A stretch of 64,000 nucleotides of DNA from Ptiloglossa arizonensis (lineage: Eukaryota > Arthropoda > Insecta > Hymenoptera > Colletidae): the NCBI RefSeq assembly GCF_051014685.1, contig NW_027478421.1:248001-312000 (forward strand), read 5' to 3'. Shown one piece after another: positions 9,856 to 20,825 of this stretch. The notes below the pieces were generated by a model. The model was not told where the DNA came from and did not search any database. It worked only from the letters and a program-made list of their open reading frames with translations. Numbering within the stretch: the stretch's first letter is position 1; every line of letters begins with the position of its first letter. Both the position numbers and the translations under genes were made by a program.

Positions 9856-12800
9856 TGTGATGCTCGAAACGAATAACTAGAACGGCCTAGGGAAAAAGTA
9901 CGCATAGTGTTGTAATCGGGCGAGTTTCTACTTTCAGATGCAACAGAAATTTTGCGGATTGGTCAATCCGTTCGCGAGATATGGCAGTTTGGAGGTAAGA
10001 AACACTCGAGAAACTCAAAATTTTCGCAGTTCTCATGCTCGACAAGCATAACTAGAACGGCCTAGGGGAAAAGTACGCACACCGTTGTAATCGGGCGAGT
10101 TTCTACTTTCAGATGCAACAGAAATTTTGCGGATTGGTCATTCCGTTCGCGAGATATGGCAGTTTGGAGGTAAGAAACGCTTGAGAAACTCAAAATTTTC
10201 GCAGTTCTGATGCTCGACAAGCATAACTAGAACGGCCTAGGGGAAAAGTACGCACACCGTTGTAATCGGACGAGTTTCTACTTTCAGATGCAACAGAAAT
10301 TTTGCGGATTGGTCAATCCGTTCGCGAGATATGGCAGTTTGGAGGTAAGAAACGCTGGAGAATCTCAAAATTTTCGCAGTTCTGATGCTCGACAAGCATA
10401 ACTAGAACGGCCTAGGGGAAAAGTACGCATACCGTTGTAATCGGGCGAGTTTCTACCTTCAGATGCAACAGAAATTTTGCGGATTGGTCAATCCGTTCGC
10501 GAGATATGGCAGTTTGGAAGTAAGAAACGCTTGAGAAACTCAAAATTTTCGCAGTTCTGATGCTCGAAACGAATAACTAGAACGGCCTAGTGGAAAAGTA
10601 CGCATAGTGTTGTAATCGGGCGAGTTTCTACTTTCAGATGCAACAGAAATTTTGCGGATTGGTCAATCCGTTCGCGAGATATGGCAGTTTGGAGGTACGA
10701 AACGCTTGAGAAACTCAAAATTTTCCCAGTTCTGATGCTCGAAAAGAATAACTAGAACGGCCTAGGGGAAAAGTACGCATACCGTTGTAATCGGGCGAGT
10801 TTCTACCTTCAGATGCAACAGAAATTTTGCGGGTTGTTCAATCCGTTCGCGAGATATGGCAGTTTGGAAGTAAGAAACGCTTGAGAAACTCAAAATTTTC
10901 GCAGTTCTGATGCTCGAAACGAATAACTAGAACGGCCTAGGGAAAAGGTACGCATAGTGTTGTAATCGGGCGAGATTCTACTTTCATATGCAACAGAAAT
11001 TTTGCGGATTGGTCAATCCGTTCGCGAGATATGGCAGTTTGGAGGTAAGAAACGCTCGAGAAACTCAAAATTTTCGCAGTTCTGATGCTCGACAAGCATA
11101 ACTAGAACGGCCTAGGGGAAAAGTACGCACACCGTTGTAATCGGGCGAGTTTCTACTTTCAGATGCAACAGAAATTTTGCGGATTGGTCAATCCGTTCGC
11201 GAGATATGGCAGTTTGGAGGTAAGCAACGCTTGAAAAACTCAAAATTTTTGCAGTTCTGTTGCTCGAAACGAATAACTAGAACGGGCTAGGGGAAAAGTA
11301 CGCATAGTGTTGTAATCGGGCGAGTTTCTACTTTCAGATGCAACAGAAATTTTGCGGATTGGTCAATCCGTTCGCGAGATATGGCAGTTTGGAGGTAAGA
11401 AACACTCGAGAAACTCAAAATTTTCGCAGTTCTGATGCTCGACAAGCATAACTAGAACGGCCTAGGGGAAAAGTACGCACACCGTTGTAATCGGGCGAGT
11501 TTCTACTTTCAGATGCAACAGAAATTTTGCGGATTGGTCATTCCGTTCGCGAGATATGGCAGTTTGGAGGTAAAAAACGCTTGAGAAACTCAAAATTTTC
11601 GCAGTTGTGATGCTCGAAACGAATAACTAGAACGGCCTAGGGAAAAAGTACGCATAGTGTTGTAATCGGGCTAGTTTCTACTTTCAGATGCAACAGAAAT
11701 TTTGCGGATTGGTCAATCCGTTCGCGAGATATGGCAGTTTGGAGGTAAGAAACACTCGAGAAACTCAAAATTTTCGCAGTTCTGATGCTCGACAAGCATA
11801 ACTAGAACGGCCTAGGGGAAAAGTACGCACACCGTTGCAATCGGGCGAGTTTCTACTTTCAGATGCAACAGAAATTTTGCGGATTGGTCATTCCGTTCGC
11901 GAGATATGGCAGTTTGGAGGTAAGAAACGCTTGAGAAACTCAAAATTTTCGCAGTTCTGATGCTCGACAAGCATAACTAGAACGGCCTAGGGGAAAAGTA
12001 CGCACACCGTTGTAATCGGACGAGTTTCTACTTTCAGATGCAACAGAAATTTTGCGGATTGGTCAATCCGTTCGCGAGATATGGCAGTTTGGAGGTAAGA
12101 AACGCTGGAGAATCTCAAAATTTTCGCAGTTCTGATGCTCGACAAGCATAACTAGAACGGCCTAGGGGAAAAGTACGCATACCGTTGTAATCGGGCGAGT
12201 TTCTACCTTCAGATGCAACAGAAATTTTGCGGATTGGTCAATCCGTTCGCGAGATATGGCAGTTTGGAAGTAAGAAACGCTTGAGAAACTCAAAATTTTC
12301 GCAGTTCTGATGCTCGAAACGAATAACTAGAACGGCCTAGTGGAAAAGTACGCATAGTGTTGTAATCGGGCGAGTTTCTACTTTCAGATGCAACAGAAAT
12401 TTTGCGGATTGGTCAATCCGTTCGCGAGATATGGCAGTTTGGAGGTACGAAACGCTTGAGAAACTCAAAATTTTCCCAGTTCTGATGCTCGAAAAGAATA
12501 ACTAGAACGGCCTAGGGGAAAAGTACGCATACCGTTGTAATCGGGCGAGTTTCTACCTTCAGATGCAACAGAAATTTTGCGGGTTGTTCAATCCGTTCGC
12601 GAGATATGGCAGTTTGGAAGTAAGAAACGCTTGAGAAACTCAAAATTTTCGCAGTTCTGATGCTCGAAACGAATAACTAGAACGGCCTAGGGAAAAGGTA
12701 CGCATAGTGTTGTAATCGGGCGAGATTCTACTTTCATATGCAACAGAAATTTTGCGGATTGGTCAATCCGTTCGCGAGATATGGCAGTTTGGAGGTAAGA

Positions 12801-13350
12801 AACGCTCGAGAAACTCAAAATTTTCGCAGTTCTGATGCTCGACAAGCATAACTAGAACGGCCTAGGGGAAAAGTACGCACACCGTTGTAATCGGGCGAGT
12901 TTCTACTTTCAGATGCAACAGAAATTTTGCGGATTGGTCAATCCGTTCGCGAGATATGGCAGTTTGGAGGTAAGCAACGCTTGAAAAACTCAAAATTTTT
13001 GCAGTTCTGTTGCTCGAAACGAATAACTAGAACGGGCTAGGGGAAAAGTACGCATAGTGTTGTAATCGGGCGAGTTTCTACTTTCAGATGCAACAGAAAT
13101 TTTGCGGATTGGTCAATCCGTTCGCGAGATATGGCAGTTTGGAGGTAAGAAACACTCGAGAAACTCAAAATTTTCGCAGTTCTGATGCTCGACAAGCATA
13201 ACTAGAACGGCCTAGGGGAAAAGTACGCACACCGTTGTAATCGGGCGAGTTTCTACTTTCAGATGCAACAGAAATTTTGCGGATTGGTCATTCCGTTCGC
13301 GAGATATGGCAGTTTGGAGGTAAGAAACGCTTGAGAAACTCAAAATTTTC
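9856..13350 (+). repeat. 10-mer higher-order repeat, 1750-bp period, two copies
   Basis: About 9856-11600 matches about 11606-13350 at an offset of 1750 bp. Shared private changes include ctggag with aatctc (10326, 12076), ttttcccag and gaaaag (10676, 12426), and cgagattc with catatg (10851, 12601). Few single-base differences were noticed (for example cgggctag at 11670 and gttgcaatc at 11837). Order: actcgag, ttgag, ctggag, ggaag, tacga, ggaag, gctcgag, ttgaa with tttttgc, actcgag, ttgag. Confidence 0.9.
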
Positions 13351-14175
13351 GCAGTTCTGATGCTCGACAAGCATAACTAGAACGGCCTAGGGGAAAAGTA
13401 CGCACACCGTTGTAATCGGACGAGTTTCTACTTTCAGATGCAACAGAAATTTTGCGGATTGGTCAATCCGTTCGCGAGATATGGCAGTTTGGAGGTAAGA
13501 AACGCTGGAGAAACTCAAAATTTTCGCAGTTCTGATGCTCGACAAGCATAACTAGAACGGCCTAGGGGAAAAGTACGCATACCGTTGTAATCGGGCGAGT
13601 TTCTACCTTCAGATGCAACAGAAATTTTGCGGATTGGTCAATCCGTTAGCGAGATATGGCAGTTTGGAGGTAAGAAACACTCGAGAAACTCAAAATTTTC
13701 GCAGTTCTGATGCTCGACAAGCATAACTAGAACGGCCTAGGGGAAAAGTACGCACACCGTTGTAATCGGGCGAGTTTCTACTTTCAGATGCAACAGAAAT
13801 TTTGCGGATTGGTCAATCCGTTCGCGAGATATGGCAGTTTGGAGGTAAGCAACGCTTGAAAAACTCAAAATTTTTGCAGTTCTGTTGCTCGAAACGAATA
13901 ACTAGAACGGGCTAGGGGAAAAGTACGCATACCGTTGTAATCGGGGGAGTTTCTACTTTCGGATGCAACAGAAATTTTGCGGATTGGTCAATCCGTTCGC
14001 GAGATATGGCAGTTTGGATGTAAGAAACGCTTGAGAAACTCAAAATTTTCGCGGTTCTGATGCTCGAAACGAATAACAAGAACGGCCTAGGGGAAAAGTA
14101 CGCACACCGTTGTAATCGGGCGAGTTTCTACTTTCAGATGCAACAGAAATTTTGCGGATTGGTCATTCCGTTCGC
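13351..14175 (+). repeat. Partial third 10-mer copy and ggatg/gcggt/acaag monomer
   Basis: Monomers 13126-13476 begin a third 10-mer copy (actcgag, ttgag with cgga, ctggag), which then skips to actcgag at 13651, tttttgc at 13826 and ggatg/gcggttc/acaag at 14001. The last two recur at 18901/19076 and in later HORs. The jump marks an unequal-exchange junction. Confidence 0.75.
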
Positions 14176-14875
14176 GAGATATGGCAGTTTGGAGGTAAGA
14201 AACGCTTGAGAAACTCAAAATTTTCGCAGTTCTGATGCTCGACAAGCATAACTAGAACGGCCTAGGGGAAAAGTACGCACACCGTTGTAATCGGGCGAGG
14301 TTCTACTTTCAGATGCAACAGAAATTTTGCGGATTGGTGAATCCGTTCGCGAGATATGGCAGTTTGGAGGTAAGCAACGCTTGAGAAACTCAAAATTTTC
14401 GCAGTTCTGTTGCTCGAAACGAATAACTAGAACGGGCTAGGGGAAAAGTACGCATAGTGTTGTAATCGGGCGAGTTTCTACTTTCAGATGCAACAGAAAT
14501 TTTGCCGATTGGTCATTCCGTTCGCGAGATATGGCAGTTTGGAGGTAAGAAACGCTTGAGAAACTCAAAATTTTCGCAGTTCTGATGCTCGACAAGCATA
14601 ACTAGAACGGCCTAGGGGAAAAGTACGCACACCGTTGTAATCGGGCGAGTTTCTACTTTCAGATGCAACAGAAATTTTGCGGATTGGTGAATCCGTTCGC
14701 GAGATATGGCAGTTTGGAGGTAAGCAACGCTTGAGAAACTCAAAATTTTCGCAGTTCTGTTGCTCGAAACGAATAACTAGAACGGGCTAGGGGAAAAGTA
14801 CGCATACAGTTGTAATCGGGCGAATTTCTACTTTCAGATGCAACAGAAATTTTGCGGATTGGTCAATCCGTTCGC
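14176..14875 (+). repeat. 350-bp dimer HOR, two copies
   Basis: Dimer of a taaga/ttgag/gacaag monomer ending ggtgaatcc and a taagc/ttgag/ctgt/gggctag monomer (14176+14351; 14526+14701). The first dimer has cgaggttc at 14296; the second has cgagttt and catacagt. The same dimer is amplified at 19251-20300. Confidence 0.8.
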
Positions 14876-15400
14876 GAGATATGGCAGTTTGGAGGTAAGA
14901 AACGCTTGAGAAACTCGTAATTTTCGCAATTCTGATGCTCGAAACGAATAACTAGAACGGCCTAGGGGTAAAGTACGCATAGTGTTGTAATCGGGCGAGT
15001 TTCTACTTTCAGATGCAACAGAAATTTTGCGGATTGGTCAATCCGTTCGCGAGATATGGCAGTTTGGAGGTAAGAAACACTTGAAAAACTCAAAATTTTC
15101 GCAGTTCTGATGCTCGAAACGAATAACTAGAACGGCCTAGGGGAAAAGTACGCACACCGTTGTAATCGGGCGAGTTTCTACCTTCAGATGCAACAGAAAT
15201 TTTGCGGATTGGTCAATCCGATCGCGAGATATGGCAGTTTGGAAGTAAGAAACGCTTGAGAAACTCAAAATTTTCGCAGTTCTGATGCTCGAAATGAATA
15301 ACTAGAACGGCCTAGGGGAAAAGTACGCACACAGTTGTAATCGGGCGAGTTTCTACTTTCAGATGCAACAGAAATTTTGCGGATTGGTGAATCCGTTCGC
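14876..15400 (+). repeat. Copy of cgtaa / ttgaa / ggaag module
   Basis: Monomers 14876 (cgtaattttcgcaatt), 15051 (acttgaa) and 15226 (ggaag with aaatgaata) repeat the module of 9101-9625. 14876 begins gagatatgg rather than gagttatgg. 15226 ends ggtgaatcc, joining it to the dimer block on the right. Confidence 0.75.
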
Positions 15401-16100
15401 GAGATATTGCAGTTTGGAGGTAAGCAACGCTTGAGAAACTCAAAATTTTCGCAGTTCTGTTGCTCGAAACGAATAACTAGAACGGGCTAGGGGAAAAGTA
15501 CGCATACAGTTGTAATCGGGCGAATTTCTACTTTCAGATGCAACAGAAATTTTGCGGATTGGTCATTCCGTTCGCGAGATATGGCAGTTTGGAGGTAAGA
15601 AACGCTTGAGAAACTCAAAATTTTTGCAGTTCTGATGCTCGAAACGAATATCTAGAACGGCCTAGGGGAAAAGTACGCATAGTGTTGTAATCGGGCGAGT
15701 TTCTACTTTGAGATGCAACAGAAATTTTGCGGATTGGTCAATCCGTTCGCGAGATATGGCAGTTTGGAGGTAAGCAACGCTTGAGAAACTCAAAATTTTC
15801 GCAGTTCTGTTGCTCGAAACGAATAACTAGAACGGGCTAGGGGAAAAGTACGCATACAGTTGTAATCGGGCGAATTTCTACTTTCAGATGCAACAGAAAT
15901 TTTGCGGATTGGTCATTCCGTTCGCGAGATATGGCAGTTTGGAGGTAAGAAACGCTTGAGAAACTCAAAATTTTTGCAGTTCTGATGCTCGAAACGAATA
16001 TCTAGAACGGCCTAGGGGAAAAGTACGCATAGTGTTGTAATCGGGCGAGTTTCTACTTTGAGATGCAACAGAAATTTTGCGGATTGGTCAATCCGTTCGC
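15401..16100 (+). repeat. 350-bp dimer HOR with tttttgc/atatctag monomer, two copies
   Basis: 15401-15750 and 15751-16100 each pair a taagc/gggctag/catacagt/cgaat monomer with a tttttgc/atatctag/tttgagatg monomer. The first has a private gatattgc. The same dimer recurs at 26251-26950, 62 monomers away, with an added agtgtggtaa variant. Confidence 0.85.
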
Positions 16101-17500
16101 GAGATATGGCAGTTTGGAAGTAAGAAACGCTTGAGAAACTCAAAATTTTCGCTGTTCTGATGCTCGAAACGAATAACTAGAACGGCCTAGGGGAAAAGTA
16201 CGCACACCGTTGTAATCGGGCGAGTTTCTACTTTCAGATGCAACAGAAATTTTGCGGATTGGTCAATCCGTTCGCGAGATATGGCAGTTTGGAGGTAAGA
16301 AACGCTCGAGAAACTCAAAATTTTCGCAGTTCTGATGCTCGACAAGCATAACTAGAACGGCCTCGGGGAAAAGTACGCACACCGTTGAAATCGGGCGAGT
16401 TTCTACTTTCAGATGCAACAGAAATTTTGCGGATTGGTCAATCCGTTCGCGAGATATGGCAGTTTGGAGGTAAGCAACGCTTGAGAAACTCAAAATTTTC
16501 GCAGTTCTGATGCTCGAAACGAATAACTAGAACGGCCTAGGGGAAAAGTACGCATAGTGTTGTAATCGGGCGAGTTTCTACTTTCAGATGCAACAGAAAT
16601 TTTGCGGATTGGTCAATCCGTTCGCGAGATATGGCAGTTTGGAGGTACGAAACACTTGAGAAACTCAAAATTTTCGCAGTTCTGATGCTCGAAACGAATA
16701 ACTAGAACGGCCTAGGGGAAAAGTACGCATACCGTTGTAATCGGGCGAGTTTCTACCTTCAGATGCAACAGAAATTTTGCGGGTTGGTCAATCCTTTCGC
16801 GAGATATGGCAGTTTGGAAGTAAGAAACGCTTGAGAAACTCAAAATTTTCGCAGTTCTGATGCTCGAAACGAATAACTAGAACGGCCTAGGGAAAAAGTA
16901 CGCATACCGTTGTAATCGGGCGAGTTTCTACCTTCAGATGCAACAGAAATTTTGCGGATTGGTCAATCCGTTCGCGAGATATGGCAGTTTGGAGGTAAGC
17001 AACGCTTGAAAAACTGAAAATTTTCGCAGTTCTGTTGCTCGAAACGAATAACTAGAACGGGCTAGGGGAAAAGTACGCATACATTTGTAATCGGTCGAAT
17101 TTCTACTTTCAGATGCAACAGAAATTTTGCGGATTGGTCAATCCGTTCGCGAGATATGGCAGTTTGGAGGTAAGAAACGCTCGAGAAACTCAAAATTTTC
17201 GCAGTTCTGATGCTCGACAAGCATAACTAGAACGGCCTAGGGGAAAAGTACGCACACCGTTGTAATCGGGCGAGTTTCTACTTTCAGATGCAACAGAAAT
17301 TTTGCGGATTGGTCAATACGTTCGCGAGATATGGCAGTTTGGAGGTAAGCAACGCTTGAGAAACTCAAAATTTTCGCAGTTCTGTTGCTCGAAACGAATA
17401 ACTAGAACGGGCTAGGGGAAAAGTACGCATACAGTTGTAATCGGGCGAGTTTCTACTTTCAGATGCATCAGAAATTTTGCGGATTGGACAATCCGTTCGC
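16101..17500 (+). repeat. Relic 5-mer HOR copy
   Basis: After 16101 (ggaag, gctgttc) and 16276 (gctcgag, cctcgggg), monomers 16626, 16801, 16976, 17151 and 17326 follow the 875-bp class order 3, 4, 5, 1, 2'. The closing catcag/ggaca state of 17326 leads into a gatgtgg monomer at 17501, exactly as at 2801-2976. This separates related blocks by about 14.5 kb. Confidence 0.82.
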
Positions 17501-18900
17501 GAGATGTGGCAGTTTGTAGGAGAGAAACGTTCGAGAAACTCAAAATTTTCGCAGTTCTGATGCTCGGCAAGCATAACTAGAACGGTCTAGGGGAAAAGTA
17601 CGCATACCGTTGTAATCGGGCGAGTTTCTACTTTCAGATGCAACAGAAATTTTGCGGACTGGTCAATCCGTTCGCGAGATATGGCAATTTGGAGGTAAGA
17701 AACGCTTGGGAAACCCAAAATTTTCGCAGTTCTCATGCTCGAAACGTATAACTACAACGGCCTAGGGGAAAAGTACGCATACCGTTGTAATCCGGCGAGT
17801 TTCTACTTTCAGATGCAACAGAAATTTTGCGGATTGGTCACTCCGTTCGCGAGATATGGCAGTTTGTAGGTAAGAAACGCTCGAGAAACTCAACATTTTC
17901 GCAGTTCTGATGCTCGAAACGAATAACTAGAACGGCCTAGGGGAAAAGTACGCATACGGTTGTAATCGGGTGAGTTTCTACTTTCAGATGCAACAGAACT
18001 TTTGCGGTTTGGTCAATCCGTTCGCGAGATATGGCAGTTTGGAGGTAAGCAACGCTTGGGAAACTCAAAATTTTCGCAGTTCTCATGCTCGAAACGTATA
18101 ACTACAACGGCCTAGGGGAAAAGTACGTACACCGTTGTAATCCGGCGAGTTTCTACTTTCAGATGCAACAGAAATTTTGCGGATTGGTCAATCCGTTCGC
18201 GAGATATGGCAGTTTGTAGGTAAGAAACGCTTGAGAAACTCAACATTTTCGCAGTTCTGATGCTCGAAACGAATAACTAGAACGGCCTAGGGGAAAAGTA
18301 CGCATGCCGTTGTAATCGGGCGAGTTTCTACTGTCAGATGCAACAGAAATTTTGCGGATTAGTCAATCCGTTCGCGAGATATGGCAGTTTGGAGGAAAGA
18401 AACGCTTGAGAAACTCAAAATTTTCGCAGTTCTGATGCTCGACAAGCATAACTAGAACGGTCTAGGGGAAAAGTACGCATACCGTTGTAATCGGGCGAGT
18501 TTCTACTTTCAGATGCAACAGAAATTTTGCGGATTGGTCAATCCGTTCGCGAGATATGGTAGTTTGGAGGTAAGAAACGGTTGAGAAACTCAAAATTTTC
18601 ACAGTTCTGATGCTCGAAACGAATAACCAGAACGGCCTAGGGGATAAGTACGCATACCGTTGTAATCGGGCGAGTTTCTACTTTCAGATGCAACAGAAAT
18701 TTTGCGGATTGGTCAATCCGTTCGCGAGATATGGCAGTTTGGAGATAAGCAACGCTTGAGAAACCCAAAATTTTCGCAGTTCTCATGCTCGAAACGAATA
18801 ACTACAACGGCCTAGGGGAAAAGTACGCATACCGTTGTAATCGGGCGAGTTTCTACTTTCAGATGCAACAGAAATTTTGCGGATTGGTCAATCCGTTCGC
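17501..18900 (+). repeat. Divergent monomer island
   Basis: Eight monomers with many private changes: ggcaattt and ttgggaaaccc (17676), cgtataactacaac and tccggcg (17676, 18026), gtaggtaaga with caacatttt (17851, 18201), ggaggaaag (18376), atggtag, aaccag and gggataag (18551), ggagataag (18726). 17676-18025 and 18026-18375 form a 350-bp dimer. This island is less homogenised than its surroundings and may be an older segment left between active HOR domains. Confidence 0.82.
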
Positions 18901-20300
18901 GAGATATGGCAGTTTGGAGGTAAGCAACGCTTGAAAAACTCAAAATTTTTGCAGTTCTGTTGCTCGAAACGAATAACTAGAACGGGCTAGGGGAAAAGTA
19001 CGCATACCGTTGTAATCGGGCGAGTTTCTACTTTCGGATGCAACAGAAATTTTGCGGATTGGTCAATCCGTTCGCGAGATATGGCAGTTTGGATGTAAGA
19101 AACGCTTGAGAAACACAAAATTTTCGCGGTTCTGATGCTCGAAACGAATAACAAGAACGGCCTAGGGGAAAAGTACGCACACCGTTGTAATCGGGCGAGT
19201 TTCTACTTTCAGATGCAACAGAAATTTTGCGGATTGGTCATTCCGTTCGCGAGATATGGCAGTTTGGAGGTAAGAAACGCTTGAGAAACTCAAAATTTTC
19301 GCAGTTCTGATGCTCGACAAGCATAACTAGAACGGCCTAGGGGAAAAGTACGCACACCGTTGTAATCGGGCGAGGTTCTACTTTCAGATGCAACAGAAAT
19401 TTTGCGGATTGGTGAATCCGTTCGCGAGATATGGCAGTTTGGAGGTAAGCAACGCTTGAGAAACTCAAAATTTTCGCAGTTCTGTTGCTCGAAACGAATA
19501 ACTAGAACGGGCTAGGGGAAAAGTACGCACACCGTTGTAATCGGGCGAGTTTCTACTTTCAGATGCAACAGAAATTTTGCGGATTGGTCATTCCGTTCGC
19601 GAGATATGGCAGTTTGGAGGTAAGAAACGCTTGAGAAACTCAAAATTTTCGCAGTTCTGATGCTCGACAAGCATAACTAGAACGGCCTAGGGGAAAAGTA
19701 CGCACACCGTTGTAATCGGGCGAGGTTCTACTTTCAGATGCAACAGAAATTTTGCGGATTGGTGAATCCGTTCGCGAGATATGGCAGTTTGGAGGTAAGC
19801 AACGCTTGAGAAACTCAAAATTTTCGCAGTTCTGTTGCTCGAAACGAATAACTAGAACGGGCTAGGGGAAAAGTACGCACACCGTTGTAATCGGGCGAGT
19901 TTCTACTTTCAGATGCAACAGAAATTTTGCGGATTGGTCATTCCGTTCGCGAGATATGGCAGTTTGGAGGTAAGAAACGCTTGAGAAACTCAAAATTTTC
20001 GCAGTTCTGATGCTCGACAAGCATAACTAGAACGGCCTAGGGGAAAAGTACGCACACCGTTGTAATCGGGCGAGTTTCTACTTTCAGATGCAACAGAAAT
20101 TTTGCGGATTGGTGAATCCGTTCGCGAGATATGGCAGTTTGGAGGTAAGCAACGCTTGAGAAACTCAAAATTTTCGCAGTTCTGTTGCTCGAAACGAATA
20201 ACTAGAACGGGCTAGGGGAAAAGTACGCATACAGTTGTAATCGGGCGAATTTCTACTTTCAGATGCAACAGAAATTTTGCGGATTGGTCAATCCGTTCGC
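18901..20300 (+). repeat. 350-bp dimer HOR, three copies, with leading pair
   Basis: 18901 (tttttgc) and 19076 (ggatg/gcggt/acaag) repeat 13826-14175 at an offset of 5075 bp. Then 19251-19600, 19601-19950 and 19951-20300 are three dimers of a gacaag monomer ending ggtgaatcc and a taagc/ctgt/gggctag monomer. The first two carry cgaggttc (19371, 19721); the third has cgagttt. Confidence 0.87.
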
Positions 20301-20825
20301 GAGATATGGCAGTTTGGAGGTAAGAAACGCTTGAGAAACTCGTAATTTTCGCAATTCTGATGCTCGAAACGAATAACTAGAACGGCCTAGGGGAAAAGTA
20401 CGCATAGTGTTGTAATCGGGCGAGTTTCTACTTTCAGATGCAACAGAAATTTTGCGGATTGGTCAATCCGTTCGCGAGATATGGCAGTTTGGAGGTAAGC
20501 AACGCTTGAAAAACTCAAAATTTTCGCAGTTCTGATGCTCGAAACGAATAACTAGAACGGCCTAGGGGAAAAGTACGCATACCGTTGTAATCGGGCGAGT
20601 TTCTACTTTCAGATGCAACAGAAATTTTGCGGATTGGTCAATCCGTTCGCGAGTTATGGCAGTTTGGATGTAAGAAACGCTTGAGAAACTCAAAATTTTC
20701 GCAGTTCTGTTGCTCGAAACGAATAACTAGAACGGCCTAGGGGAAAAGTACGCATAGTGTTGTAATCGGGCGAGTTTCTACTTTCAGATGCAACAGAAAT
20801 TTTGCGAATTGGTCAATCCGTTCGC
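20301..20825 (+). repeat. cgtaa, ttgaa and gagttatgg/ggatg monomers
   Basis: 20301 repeats the cgtaattttcgcaatt class, 20476 is taagc/ttgaa, and 20651 is gagttatgg with ggatg, close to 4201 and 8576. This run leads into the 16-mer block and contains its left junction. Confidence 0.72.

Noticed and set aside
10835..10843. Pol III B-box match (GTTCAATCC in gggttgttcaatccg monomers)
   Set aside because: The degenerate 9-mer is expected by chance at several percent per monomer, only one subclass has it, and no A-box lies at the right distance upstream. No tRNA or SINE structure.
16263..16493. 76-codon open frame on the minus strand
   Set aside because: Same monomer phase and nearly the same peptide as the frame at 9263-9493, arising from the repeat itself. 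A gaaatc change at about 16387 removes a stop.
17365..17574. 69-codon open frame on the minus strand
   Set aside because: Satellite shadow in another frame, opened by variants in the 17326 and 17501 monomers; not conserved in other copies.
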